This document shows, piece by piece, positions 35,619-47,115 of a DNA stretch of 64,000 nt (positions within the stretch are counted from its first letter, which is position 1; every line of letters begins with the position of its first letter). A program made the translations under genes and the position numbers. The DNA is taken from positions 62,001 through 126,000 of the forward strand of contig CAYZTA010000007.1 in NCBI GenBank assembly GCA_964481145.1, given 5' to 3'. The stretch is from Sandaracinus sp964481145 (lineage in GTDB: Bacteria; Myxococcota_A; Polyangia; Polyangiales; Sandaracinaceae). The notes under the pieces were generated by a model. It was not told the origin of the DNA. It was given only the letters and a program-made list of their open reading frames with translations, and did no database searches.

Positions 35619-36226
35619 CCGCCGATCTCCTCGATGACGATATTCTGATTGGTATAGACACAAATCTCACCCGCGATGCGAAGCGCCTCTCGTGCCACGT
35701 CAGCCGGAGACATCTTCGTGTGCTCGAGCAGAGCACGTGCCGCAGCCAAAGCATAGGGACCGCCCGAGCCAATCGCGATCACGCTGCTGGGCTCCGCCCC
35801 TTCGCTCGAAAGCGCCCCTTCGTTCGAAAGCGAAAGTGCATCAGGCTCGATCACGTCTCCAGTGCCACTCACGAGGAGCGTGCTCGTCCCGTCCATGACG
35901 ACGAGCATCGCTTCGAGCTTGCGCAGATAGCGATCGGTGCGCCAATCCTTGGCAAGCTCGACGGCGGCGCGTGCCAGCCCACCTTTGTCCGATGCACGCA
36001 GATGCTCTTTGAGTTTGGCTTCGAACCGTTCGAGCAGCGTGAAGGCATCGGCACTCGCGCCCGCAAAACCAGCGACGACCCGACCGTCGGCAATGCGCCT
36101 CACCTTCCGAGCGCCGGCCTTCATCACAGTTTGCCCCAGTGAGACCTGCCCGTCGCCTGCCATCGCTGCGCGTCCGCCGCGACGCACCGCGACGATTGTG
36201 GTCGAACGAAACCGATCGTCGCTCAT
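35615..36226 (-). CDS. hslV: HslV, proteolytic subunit of the HslVU protease
   Basis: 203 residues. Threonine peptidase with TTIVAVRRGGRAAMAGDGQVS, AGFAGASADAFTL and AIGSGGPYALAAARALLEHT. The nucleophile Thr sits at residue 9 behind an eight-residue leader (MSDDRFRS), where Escherichia coli HslV has only Met. Autocleavage would be needed. Residues near 148-163 carry an insertion of about 16 residues with the repeat L-S-N/S-E-G-A, absent from E. coli HslV. GGAGG nine bases before ATG 36226 fixes the start. Confidence 0.95.
   Translation of the reverse strand: MSDDRFRSTTIVAVRRGGRAAMAGDGQVSLGQTVMKAGARKVRRIADGRVVAGFAGASADAFTLLERFEAKLKEHLRASDKGGLARAAVELAKDWRTDRYLRKLEAMLVVMDGTSTLLVSGTGDVIEPDALSLSNEGALSSEGAEPSSVIAIGSGGPYALAAARALLEHTKMSPADVAREALRIAGEICVYTNQNIVIEEIGG
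35801..35836. repeat. 18-bp tandem duplication inside hslV
   Basis: Two units, TTCGCTCGAAAGCGCCCC and TTCGTTCGAAAGCGAAAG, lie back to back. They encode the repeated Ser/Glu-Gly-Ala loop of HslV. Confidence 0.75.
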
Positions 36227-36258
36227 CGTAGAAGGCCTCCAGAAAAAGGGAGCGGTGG

Positions 36259-36286
36259 AACCTAAGTCGAGAAGATCGAGAGTCAA
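36259..36286 (-). promoter_or_regulatory. Candidate hslVU promoter
   Basis: On the minus strand TTGACT (36286-36281) is followed after 16 nt by TAGGTT (36264-36259). The same layout, TTGACC-N16-TAGCTT, lies upstream of clpB. Confidence 0.4.
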
Positions 36287-36357
36287 GCACCTCATCGCCT
36301 CGCGATCGTCTTGCACGAATTGCGCGAAGTGGAGGAGAGCCCTTTACTCTATCGTTT

Positions 36358-37374
36358 GTGAGCCCCCTCGAAGATCAGATCGGACTTTTCCTCGCTTGGC
36401 TGCGCGACGAGCGAAGAAGCCCCGAATCGACGCTCTCCACCTATCTTCGAACACTCGATGAACTCCACACGTTCATCCAAGACAAAGACCTCCCAACCGA
36501 TGCAACGCAGATCACACCGCTGATGTTGCGAGGTTTTTTGGCACACCTTTTCGAAGCCAATGGCAGCGCCACCTTGGCGCGAAAGATCGCCACGTTGCGT
36601 TCATTCTTTCGGTACTTGCGAAGGCGGGGCATCACGAGCGCGAACCCTGCAGCACAGATTCGTTCACCGAAAGTCGCACGCCCGTTGCCGCGGTTTCTGA
36701 CAATCGATGATGCATTTCGAGTCGTCGAAGCACCGATTGACGACGAGAAGCGGGACGAACCTCTGAAGCTTCGAGATCGTGCGATGTTGGAAATGCTTTA
36801 CGGCGCGGGCCTCCGCGTAAGTGAGCTGGCAGGCCTTCACATTCACTCATTCGATCGTGAGTCACAGCTCGTCCGCGTGATGGGCAAGGGAAGAAAGGAG
36901 CGCATCGTGCCGTATGGGCCGGACGCGGCACAAGCGCTCGACGCGTGGCTTTCGGTGCGCGCCGAGCTCATGAGCGATCGAACGAAGCCCCACGACGCGC
37001 TTTTTCTTGGAAAGAACGGGACGTCGTTGACGGTACGCCAAATTCAAAACGTCGTTCGACGCTACGGTGCACTTGGCGCAGGTCGGGGTGATCTCCATCC
37101 GCATGCGTTGCGCCACACCTGCGCAACCCACCTCCTCGATGCAGGCGCGGACCTTCGCTCGATTCAAGAGCTGCTGGGACACGCAAGTCTGGCGACGACA
37201 CAGCGCTATACCCACGTCACGATCGATCGCCTGATGGCGGTTTACGATAAGGCGCACCCTCTCGCACACCACGACGATCCACGTCATCGTCCGATGGGAG
37301 GTCGAACGCCGGAGGGCTCGCGGGCGATGCCGAGCTCTTTCCGGAGTGCAGCCCACGAAGAAGAGACTGAATAA
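36358..37374 (+). CDS. xerC: XerC-type tyrosine recombinase
   Basis: 338 residues. An SAM-like N-terminal domain (about 5-90) precedes the catalytic domain with all six residues: R153 (GAGLRVSEL), K177 (MGKGRKERIVP), H249 and R252 (HPHALRHTCATHLL), H275 (LLGHASLATTQ) and Y284 (RYTHV). Likely the chromosome-dimer resolvase subunit acting with XerD at dif. The GTG start has no clear ribosome site. The C-terminus carries about 45 extra residues after the usual end, encoded in the zone overlapping the convergent gene. In Bacillus the equivalent codV lies in one operon with clpQY (hslVU). Here they are divergent neighbours. Confidence 0.92.
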   Translation: MSPLEDQIGLFLAWLRDERRSPESTLSTYLRTLDELHTFIQDKDLPTDATQITPLMLRGFLAHLFEANGSATLARKIATLRSFFRYLRRRGITSANPAAQIRSPKVARPLPRFLTIDDAFRVVEAPIDDEKRDEPLKLRDRAMLEMLYGAGLRVSELAGLHIHSFDRESQLVRVMGKGRKERIVPYGPDAAQALDAWLSVRAELMSDRTKPHDALFLGKNGTSLTVRQIQNVVRRYGALGAGRGDLHPHALRHTCATHLLDAGADLRSIQELLGHASLATTQRYTHVTIDRLMAVYDKAHPLAHHDDPRHRPMGGRTPEGSRAMPSSFRSAAHEEETE

Positions 37375-38900
37375 GTCACCAAATCGTCAAGCATTTCGGG
37401 CTGGGTCAAGCCGGCCACCTCCGGCATCATGCGCTGCATCCGATCTGAAACGGCCAAGCTGCCAGACAGGGCATATCCCGCTCGCACCGCGGTCAGCAAC
37501 ACGGATCGCCGATGTCTCGCGAGTGCATCAGCGGCTGCAATTCGAGGGTCGTTTCCAGGCAAAGGCAGATCTCCGCACGCCTCGCGCAGCGTCTCTCGAA
37601 GTGCGGGTGTCATGTGATTCGCCAACAACTCTGCAAGCCCGACCACACGGGCATCCTCTGCAGGCGCACGCCCTTCCAAATGAAGTGTGGCCATCAAGAG
37701 CGCATAAAGCTCCTGCGGGACAGGCGCGAGCGCGATCAAATACGCCTCCTGTCGATAAAGAGAGAGGTGATAGCCGAGTACGTGCAACATCGAAGGAGCA
37801 TCGAACCCGACGAGCGTTCCTCCACAGAGGCTCGCGATCGGCAGCGCGTGCAAATGCGCCATCCCTCCGGGCACATCGGTGCGTACGAAAAGCCGTGGTC
37901 GCGGGAGCGAGAATGCGTCTGCTGCGTGCCCAAAAAGCTGCGGCAACCCTGCTGGAGGATTGGCGAGGAAGACCTCGTCCTCGGGACGCAATCCCAACTC
38001 ACGATCTGGTCGCGCTCGGAGCTGAAGATAAGCCGGCCAAATGGCAGCGAGGACACGACCGAGATCCATATCTTCTTCGTCGTGCGCGAGGAATGCGCGG
38101 AAGAGATACGACGTCAGCGGAACCGAAAACGAGGGAGGCGTTTGGGGCTGCATCCTCGCGAGCCGCTCCTCCATTGGATCAGCAATTCCGAGATGCACGA
38201 GCGCACGCGCCAATAGGCCAGCTTCGTCGAGCGCGCCTTGATCGAAGTGATGTCGAAAGCTCGCTCGAAGGGCTTCGGTGTCACGAGCGCTGCGCACGAT
38301 CGGCGCGGGCTCTGCGGCGAACACCGGCGGTCGCACGCTCTCGTGGTGCACACGCGAAGCTCGCTCGTGCGACGCAGGTGGATGAGAAAGAGCCCGCGGT
38401 GCGTCGTTCCGTTGCGTCGCAACTGGCGAACGTACCGAAAACGGAATGCGCACGACCTCTTGCTCGATGCTCTCTGGACCCCGCAGGAACGAAGTGCGTT
38501 CACGTGGAGGTGCGGGCGCCGTGGCATGGGGCGGCGGAGGCTTTTGTGAAGGTCGTGCCATCTCTGCGGTGCTGCCGAGCACAGCGCGCAAGGGCAGCAT
38601 CTCTTCTTCGATCAAGGTGAGCGAGAGCCGGCGGCCGTCGATCGCACAGACGAGCAATCGCAACTCGCCTCCCTCACCCGAGACACGCATGGGCTCACGC
38701 GCGAGAGGGACCGCCCGAAAGAACTCGAAACGTTCGGGGCGCGTGAGCAGCAACTGCTCGCCGGATTGCGTTCGCAACACCAGCGCCTCCCCGTTCGTTC
38801 GATCGAACGAACGTCCGATCCTCGCCCACGCAACGATCGCGTGAGATGAAATGTTCGAAGGGAGGAAATCCTCCAAATCACGAGGGAAATCCGGCATCAC
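37284..38900 (-). CDS. Uncharacterised protein, possible TPR-linked family
   Basis: 538 residues, no signal peptide or membrane helix. Residues 1-105 look beta-rich (EALVLRTQSGEQLLLTRPERF). Residues 110-215 are a Pro/Ser/Arg-rich disordered linker. Residues 215-538 are helical and well conserved in character, with SFRHHFDQGALDEAGLLARAL and MLHVLGYHLSLYRQEAYLIAL. I recognise no catalytic motif. Cytoplasmic and probably a regulatory or scaffold protein. The last 91 bp overlap xerC on the opposite strand. Confidence 0.75.
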   Translation of the reverse strand: MMPDFPRDLEDFLPSNISSHAIVAWARIGRSFDRTNGEALVLRTQSGEQLLLTRPERFEFFRAVPLAREPMRVSGEGGELRLLVCAIDGRRLSLTLIEEEMLPLRAVLGSTAEMARPSQKPPPPHATAPAPPRERTSFLRGPESIEQEVVRIPFSVRSPVATQRNDAPRALSHPPASHERASRVHHESVRPPVFAAEPAPIVRSARDTEALRASFRHHFDQGALDEAGLLARALVHLGIADPMEERLARMQPQTPPSFSVPLTSYLFRAFLAHDEEDMDLGRVLAAIWPAYLQLRARPDRELGLRPEDEVFLANPPAGLPQLFGHAADAFSLPRPRLFVRTDVPGGMAHLHALPIASLCGGTLVGFDAPSMLHVLGYHLSLYRQEAYLIALAPVPQELYALLMATLHLEGRAPAEDARVVGLAELLANHMTPALRETLREACGDLPLPGNDPRIAAADALARHRRSVLLTAVRAGYALSGSLAVSDRMQRMMPEVAGLTQPEMLDDLVTYSVSSSWAALRKELGIAREPSGVRPPIGR

Positions 38901-38989
38901 AAATCCAAAGATACACGCTCCTCACGCCGGTGCCGCCCCAACATGTATGATGCGCCCGAAAAATCCTCTCACGAGGAAGGGATAAAGAC

Positions 38990-39754
38990 GTGGAGCCCGT
39001 CATTCATCTTCGAGACAAAGTCGCCATCGTCACCGGATCGAGCCGTGGAATCGGCGAGTCCATTGCACGTTCATTCGCAAGAAGTGGTGCCAAAGTGGTG
39101 CTCGCTTCGCGGAAAATCGAAGGATTGCGCGCAGTCGAAGAAAGCATTCAGAAGGAAGGCGGCCAAGCCTTTGCGCACGCATGTCATACGGGCTCACGAG
39201 AACAGGTGGAGACGCTGGTCGAGGCGGCGATCGCTCAGTTCGGCAAAGTCGATATTCTCGTCAACAACGCCGCAACGAATCCGCACTTCGGGCCCACGCT
39301 GAACGTCGAAGACACAGCGTGGGACAAGACCTTCGAGGTCAACGTGAAAGGCTATTTCCATGCGACGCGCGCCGTCGCGCAGCACCTCATGTCACGCGGC
39401 GCACCAGGTTCGATCATCAACGTCGCCAGCATCGCTGGGCTCGTGGCCATGCCGTTCCAGGGCGTCTATGCCATGACCAAAGCGGCCGTCGTCTCGATGA
39501 CGAAGACACTCGCCGTGGAGCTTGGCACCTCGAACATTCGGGTGAACGCCATCGCTCCGGGCCTCGTCGACACCAAGTTCGCATCGGCGTTGACGACGAA
39601 TTCCGAGATCCTCGGCAAGGTGCTCGATCGCACTGCATTCAAGCGCGTCGCGCAGCCAGAAGAGATCACGGGGGTCGCGCTCTTGCTCGCCAGCGATGCC
39701 GGTTCCTATATCACGGGAGAGACGATCGTCGTCGATGGCGGATGGACGTTGTGA
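38990..39754 (+). CDS. Short-chain dehydrogenase/reductase (intact catalytic site)
   Basis: 254 residues. The NAD(P) motif TGSSRGIGESIA, NNAA in ILVNNAATNP, the catalytic Ser in NVASIAGL, YAMTK with Tyr and Lys, and IRVNAIAPGLVDTKF are all present, ending TGETIVVDGGWTL. It resembles FabG/DHRS4-like classical SDRs. The substrate is unknown. The GTG start is preceded by GAGGAAGGG. It makes a useful in-window contrast with the degenerate SDR at 15240. Confidence 0.9.
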   Translation: MEPVIHLRDKVAIVTGSSRGIGESIARSFARSGAKVVLASRKIEGLRAVEESIQKEGGQAFAHACHTGSREQVETLVEAAIAQFGKVDILVNNAATNPHFGPTLNVEDTAWDKTFEVNVKGYFHATRAVAQHLMSRGAPGSIINVASIAGLVAMPFQGVYAMTKAAVVSMTKTLAVELGTSNIRVNAIAPGLVDTKFASALTTNSEILGKVLDRTAFKRVAQPEEITGVALLLASDAGSYITGETIVVDGGWTL

Positions 39755-39756
39755 GT

Positions 39757-40275
39757 TCATTCCACCGGTAGGCCTCTGGCGCGTGCACGCTGATCATGCC
39801 GCCGCGCAATCCCCGAAAGAGCGCGGCGCACGTCTTCGGGGACACTCTCACGAAGCGTGATGCGCCACGTGTCGTCAGGCTGACGCAGCATGACGATATG
39901 AATCCCCTCGCGGGGTGTGACGGACGCGCGTTCGCCAAAGATTTCGATTCGCAAATCGTCACGCCCTGCGGCAATGGCTCCGAGGACCCAACCTGCAAGC
40001 CCCTCGCTGACAGGATCGCCGACATCGATGAAACAGGCGTGAAACGACGCTCGATCCACGAGCGCGAAATGTTCGCGTGCGGTCAATCGCGAGCGGATCT
40101 CTTCCTGCGTGAGCCCATCGAGGCCGTGGCTCGTGAGCAACGTCGAGACCGTGCGCTCGGGGGTTGCAAACCGCGAATCGACACGGGTCAGATCACCTTC
40201 GCAGCCTGCGAAGAGAGTGAGCGAAGCGAGCATCATGAAGGCGCGCATCGTCACAGCGCCTAACGCGTTCTTCAT
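39757..40275 (-). CDS. Putative lipoprotein, unknown function
   Basis: 172 residues from ATG 40275. An N-terminal hydrophobic stretch with lipobox LTLFAGC is followed by a mature alpha/beta region of about 145 residues. The shape (TPERTVSTLLTSHGLDG, TWRITLRESVPEDVRRAL) recalls NTF2/DUF4878-like 'stress' lipoproteins, but I do not assign it. Divergent from clpB. The stop lies 2 bp from the SDR stop, convergent. Confidence 0.7.
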   Translation of the reverse strand: MKNALGAVTMRAFMMLASLTLFAGCEGDLTRVDSRFATPERTVSTLLTSHGLDGLTQEEIRSRLTAREHFALVDRASFHACFIDVGDPVSEGLAGWVLGAIAAGRDDLRIEIFGERASVTPREGIHIVMLRQPDDTWRITLRESVPEDVRRALSGIARRHDQRARARGLPVE

Positions 40276-40315
40276 CTCGCGTCCAATTTGCGGCAAAAAC
40301 ATCGAGACCTCGCCG

Positions 40316-40343
40316 TTGACCAAAGCGGATACGTGTTTAGCTT
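40316..40343 (+). promoter_or_regulatory. Candidate clpB promoter
   Basis: TTGACC (40316-40321), 16 nt, TAGCTT (40338-40343), about 48 nt upstream of the ATG. It shares its layout with the hslV promoter candidate. GGGGAGG at 40375-40381 is the ribosome site. Confidence 0.45.
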
Positions 40344-40390
40344 GGCGCGTGCCGATGTCGGCGTAGCCAAGCCAGGGGAGGAATCCGCAC

Positions 40391-43012
<2,622 letters not shown>

Positions 43013-43022
43013 GCAACGAAAC

Positions 43023-43054
43023 GAGCCCGGTGCGCATTCGATGCGCCCGGGCTC
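43023..43054. terminator. Hairpin terminator between clpB and rpsU
   Basis: GAGCCCGGTGCGCAT-tcg-ATGCGCCCGGGCTC forms a long GC-rich stem with one imperfection. The two genes converge, so it can serve both. Neither side has a strong U-tract, although the rpsU side reads GTTTCGTT. Confidence 0.65.
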
Positions 43055-43078
43055 TCATCAATCAAAAACGACGGCGGC

Positions 43079-43360
43079 CTACATCTTGGAGGGACCAGGC
43101 GTCGTCACTTGCTTTTCGCGCTTGCGGCGCCGACGAGCCGCTTCCGACTCCTTCTTCCTGCGCTTCACCGACGGCTTCATGTAGTGCCGACGGCGCTTGA
43201 GCTCACGAAGAATTCCTTCAGCGGCCATTTTACGCTTCAGGTGTTTGATCGCACGTTCGACGCCTTTTTCACCCACCACGACCTCGACGGCCTTGCACTG
43301 GATGGCGTCTCCCACCTGTTGCGCGCTCTGCGGACGCGCGGGCTGCTGCTCCTCGCTCAC
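43079..43360 (-). CDS. rpsU: Ribosomal protein bS21
   Basis: 93 residues. The core VVVGEKGVERAIKHLKRKM, then LRELKRRRHYMKPSVKRR, is typical bS21 with its basic C-terminus. The N-terminal 24 residues are an unusual Gln/Pro/Ala-rich extension beyond the short bS21 of E. coli. The GTG at 43360 is chosen for its excellent upstream GGGAGGAA. A longer reading to 43426 lacks one. It participates in translation initiation on the 30S subunit. Confidence 0.93.
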   Translation of the reverse strand: MSEEQQPARPQSAQQVGDAIQCKAVEVVVGEKGVERAIKHLKRKMAAEGILRELKRRRHYMKPSVKRRKKESEAARRRRKREKQVTTPGPSKM

Positions 43361-43444
43361 GAAGGTTCCTCCCGAAAAGGGCGCCAACACTTGCATGCCC
43401 TGCTTGGAAGCGCAAGTGCCAGACAAGCCCTAAAAAGAAAATTT

Positions 43445-45355
43445 TCAAAGCGCAATCAGATACGGAACATCGCTCGACCCTTCATCCCGCAAACGCATGG
43501 CTCGATCGATGCGCAATGCAGCGTTGATCATGCCGAGATGACTGAAACTTTGCGGAAAGTTTCCGAGCAATGCGCCCGAGCTCGGGTCGATCTCTTCTGC
43601 CAAGAGCCCGACGTGGTTCGAAGCCTCCGCATGGGCGATGAAGATCTCGAGCGCATCCTCGATCTGCCCTTGCATCGCGTAGACCTCTGCGAGCCAGAAG
43701 CCGCAAAGAACGAAGGCGCCCTCTTTCCCTCCCACTCCGTCATTGGTTCCGTCTCGATATCGGTAGAGAAAAGGCCCCGAGCACAGCTCGTTTCGCACCC
43801 ATCGGGTGGTCTCGACCACGTAAGGATGAGTTGGATCGAGAAAACCATGAAGGGGAATTCGCAGAAGCGCGGCATCAGGCACATCGACGCCGTAGGCCGC
43901 CGAGAGACGCGTGCCGTTCGGATGCAATCCCGACCGTAAGACATCCTCTCGAATGGTACGCGCCGCGCTCGACCAGGCTGCATCGAGCGCATGATCTCCA
44001 AAGAGCCGAGCGATGCGCGCACCGCGATCGAGCGCGACCCAACACATGCTCTTGCTGTCGACGTTGTGCTTCTCGCCCGACCTCGGCTCCCAAATCCCGT
44101 GGTCGGGCTCATGCCAACGCGCGCGCACCGTTTCGATCACTCCGCGCAGATGGCGCCACGTCCGAAGCGTCAGCGAACCTCCGCATCGCTCGAACATATA
44201 TGCCGCATCGACGAGTGAGCCCGCGGCATCGAACTGCACTTGTTCGCGCGCATCGTTGCCGATTCGCACCGGCTTCGAATTCGCGAATCCATCCCAATGG
44301 TCGAGGATTCTCTCCTCTGGAACATTCATCCCATCGACGGCATACATCACGCGCAGACCTTGATCGCGCTCGAGGCAATCGCGGACGAAGTAGAAAAATT
44401 CGCGCGCCTCACGACCAAAACCCGTCAGATTGAGCGCGCGTACTGCCATCGCCGCATCGCGTATCCACGTGTAACGGTAATCCCAGTTTCGTGTGTTGCC
44501 GATCCACTCGGGGAGTGAGGTCGTGGGAGCAGCGACCATCGCACCGGTCGGTGCGTACGTCAGTAACTTCATGAGCAGCGCCGAACGAAGGACATGATGG
44601 CGCCACGGTCCGTCGTACGTCAGTTGGCTCGACCAAGTGCGCCACGCGCGCCGCGTCGTGCGCAAGTGTTCGAAGGGTCGATACGATTCGATCGGCTCGG
44701 GAGATTGACCTGCATACGAGAGCACCATCCACCGGTGCTCTCCTTTTTTCAGCACACTGCGAGAGACGAGGCCGCCTTCGGGCCGGCTCTTCCAGCGTCC
44801 ACCCATCACCACCGCGACCATGCGGTCCCCTGTGGGACCGCGCGCGAGCGCGCCATGCTCCCCATGCTCGAGCGTCGTCTCGCCCACACCGTAATCGAAG
44901 CGAGGGTCGAATACGTATTCGAGCTCCAATTCCCCCTCGACGCACTCTGCGCGACGATGAATTTCATGAATCGCGGCGCGCGGATCATCGGTCCACGGCA
45001 TGTAGTCCGTCAGCCGCAGCACACCCCGGCCGGGAACGCGAAACAATGTTTCGAGGACGTTGGTGTCGGGATCATAGTGCTGAAGCGTCTCGAACGGACG
45101 ATGGACTGGCTGAATCCATGTGATCCCACCGCGTGATGGATCGAGCAGCGCACCAAAACAGCTCGGGCTATCGAAGCGCGGCATACAGCACCAATCGATG
45201 GCGCCATCCACCCGCACGAGCGCGCACGTCAGACCATCCCCGATGATCGCACGCGCACCGATGCCGAGTTTTTTCGAGAGGTCGATCGAGTTGCGATCTT
45301 CTTCGCGAAACACGAAGGGACGCGAGAGTCGCGACGCCGCGCTGTAGAGATCCAT
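43445..45355 (-). CDS. Glycoside hydrolase family 15 protein
   Basis: 636 residues. An N-terminal beta-sandwich (about 30-250; IIGDGLTCALVRVDGAIDWC, PRFDSPSCFGALLD) precedes an (alpha/alpha)6 barrel. The active-site segments are TSLPEWIGNTRNWDYRYTW with IRDA and, near the C-terminus, LLAEEIDPSSGALLGNFPQS. Family members are glucoamylases, glucodextranases or trehalases. The exact sugar is not determinable here. Cytoplasmic (no signal peptide). GlgA and GlgC lie 5 kb away, so a role in alpha-glucan or trehalose turnover is reasonable. Confidence 0.9.
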   Translation of the reverse strand: MDLYSAASRLSRPFVFREEDRNSIDLSKKLGIGARAIIGDGLTCALVRVDGAIDWCCMPRFDSPSCFGALLDPSRGGITWIQPVHRPFETLQHYDPDTNVLETLFRVPGRGVLRLTDYMPWTDDPRAAIHEIHRRAECVEGELELEYVFDPRFDYGVGETTLEHGEHGALARGPTGDRMVAVVMGGRWKSRPEGGLVSRSVLKKGEHRWMVLSYAGQSPEPIESYRPFEHLRTTRRAWRTWSSQLTYDGPWRHHVLRSALLMKLLTYAPTGAMVAAPTTSLPEWIGNTRNWDYRYTWIRDAAMAVRALNLTGFGREAREFFYFVRDCLERDQGLRVMYAVDGMNVPEERILDHWDGFANSKPVRIGNDAREQVQFDAAGSLVDAAYMFERCGGSLTLRTWRHLRGVIETVRARWHEPDHGIWEPRSGEKHNVDSKSMCWVALDRGARIARLFGDHALDAAWSSAARTIREDVLRSGLHPNGTRLSAAYGVDVPDAALLRIPLHGFLDPTHPYVVETTRWVRNELCSGPFLYRYRDGTNDGVGGKEGAFVLCGFWLAEVYAMQGQIEDALEIFIAHAEASNHVGLLAEEIDPSSGALLGNFPQSFSHLGMINAALRIDRAMRLRDEGSSDVPYLIAL

Positions 45356-45531
45356 GTCCTAAAGACAACGTGTGAAGCGCGTCGCGTCAAGGGAGAATAC
45401 GTCGTCGGTGACGTGGGTCAATGATCCATGACGGTCGCAAGATACTCAGGCCACAACCACTTCACGATTCATGAACTCATCTCTTCTACTGCCGTAAAGA
45501 ATGGCTCGGCATCGATCTGAACATGTGGCGT

Positions 45532-46039
45532 TCAGGCGCTCAGCGCGCGCTGAAATGCACGTGCGGCGTCGGAGAATCTCGCAAACTCTCGGTCTTTCAG
45601 AAAGATTTCGAGAGCGTCGTGGACATTCGGAGCGTTGTCGTCGTCCTCCTCAAGACAACGAACACACGCGAGCGCAACGTAGGGCGCGACGATCGCCCAT
45701 GCTTCTTTTGGATCAAAAGGCCAATCGAGATCGAGGTCTCCCGCGATCTCAATGGCGCTTTCGAGAGCCTCGATCATCGGATCTGCGAGGTTGAAGCCCG
45801 AGCCTGCAAGCCACGCGTCCAAAGCCGAGTGTTGCCCGGGGGGCCACTGTGATCCGATGGAGTTCTGCGGCAGAAGAGACGGCATCCATCAGATCAGCCG
45901 CATGCCGATCGGTAAATGAAGGCCATGCATCACCCATCGCACGTAGGAGCGCGGCACCGGCTTCACAGATCGCACGGCATTTCGTGGAGCTCATGCAGCA
46001 GAAGTAGTCGTAGGGGTTGAAGCTCTCATCAAGTCGCAT
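45532..46039 (-). pseudogene. Frameshifted gene of unknown function
   Basis: Reading from ATG 46039 gives MRLDESFNPYDYFCC and continues to DAVSSAAELHRITVAP, then loses frame at a run of six C residues near 45840. Removing one C joins it to GQHSALDAWLAGSGFNLADP in the next frame and on to a stop at 45532, giving a coherent acidic helical protein of about 169 residues. As it stands, a 117-residue reading frame from ATG 45885 could still be translated. There is no family match I recognise. A sequencing error in the C run cannot be excluded. Confidence 0.55.
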
Positions 46040-46200
46040 TGAGCAAGATGGGTGAGCGAATGGGGAGCCAAAGCTCCGGGTGCTCCGTTCCAGCTCATGC
46101 ACCTTCACATTTGGGGCTGCCGCGTGTGCGCTCGGCTGCTTCGGTATGTGGCTGCGCCACCCGCGCTCGTGACATCGACGCGGAAGTGGACTCGCCGCTC

Positions 46201-47115
46201 TTAGGAAAGCGCCTCCTCGAGCGAAGAAGCATTGAGAAGTTGCTCGGACCACCGCTCGAGCTCTTCAGCGCTGGCACGCTCGAGGCGATCTCGAATGCTC
46301 TCAGGCAACTCCCCGAACTTCCGAGAGAGGAGCCTGCGCAGCACGACACGTTCGCCCTCGACCTTACCCTCCATGCGGCCTTCTTTGCGGCCTTCCAAGC
46401 GGCCTTCTTGATGGCCTTCCTTGTGAGCCAAGCGCAGTCCGCGCTCGTAGTTCCAGACGGCGAGCTCACGCTCGCGGGCCAGCTCCTGGGCCGCAGGATC
46501 GGCGGAGAGTCGTTCGAGGGCGGTCTTGGCGCGTTTGAGATCCAGGTCGATCATGGCCAGTTGCTCCAGTTCGGCGTCCGTCTTCGCAGCAAAGAACCTC
46601 CCCCAGCGTAGCACCGGCGACGCCTCGGCGGCAGTGGGAGCGCACGGAAGCTTGGGGAGCTCGAGCACATGAATGCAGAGATCATCCGACAAGGGCATGT
46701 GATCGTGGATTTCCAACACGCGAAATACACTGTGATATCGCTTGGTCGCGAGCTCTTCGAAGTTGAGGATGAAAATGCTCACTGCGCCAGCGAGCTCGAC
46801 GTATCGGTCGCCTCTTCCGAGCTGGCTCGTGTACGAGCGGCTCCAGTAATAGAGCACGCGCTGCCTCAGGCCCGGATGGGACGTGGTTTGCATCTCGATG
46901 TTGGTGTGCTCACCGCTCGTCAAGCGTGCTCGGATGTCGAGCACCACGCCTTTTTCCGAGACGGATTCTTTCGGGATGTCAGGGTTCAGCACCTCGATAT
47001 CGGTGATGTTCTGATCGAGCACAGCACTGAGCAGCGAACAGAGAAGCTCTCGATTGCGCTCATCGGCGAACAGCATCTTGAAGACGACGTCGAGCTTTGG
47101 ATCGAGCAGCTTCAT
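46201..47115 (-). CDS. Rpn/PD-(D/E)XK nuclease-family (transposase-like) protein
   Basis: 304 residues. The Rpn family opening LLDPKLDVVFKMLFADERNRELL is present. The nuclease core has VVLDIRARLTSGEHTNIEMQ, with the Asp and Glu-x-Gln of PD-(D/E)XK. The C-terminus has the family's Lys/Glu/Gly repeat EGHQEGRLEGRKEGRMEGK. Rpn proteins are DNA endonucleases promoting RecA-independent recombination and are often multicopy and mobile. The gene lies in the decay zone next to pseudogenes. An inverted repeat covers its start codon. Confidence 0.9.
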   Translation of the reverse strand: MKLLDPKLDVVFKMLFADERNRELLCSLLSAVLDQNITDIEVLNPDIPKESVSEKGVVLDIRARLTSGEHTNIEMQTTSHPGLRQRVLYYWSRSYTSQLGRGDRYVELAGAVSIFILNFEELATKRYHSVFRVLEIHDHMPLSDDLCIHVLELPKLPCAPTAAEASPVLRWGRFFAAKTDAELEQLAMIDLDLKRAKTALERLSADPAAQELARERELAVWNYERGLRLAHKEGHQEGRLEGRKEGRMEGKVEGERVVLRRLLSRKFGELPESIRDRLERASAEELERWSEQLLNASSLEEALS

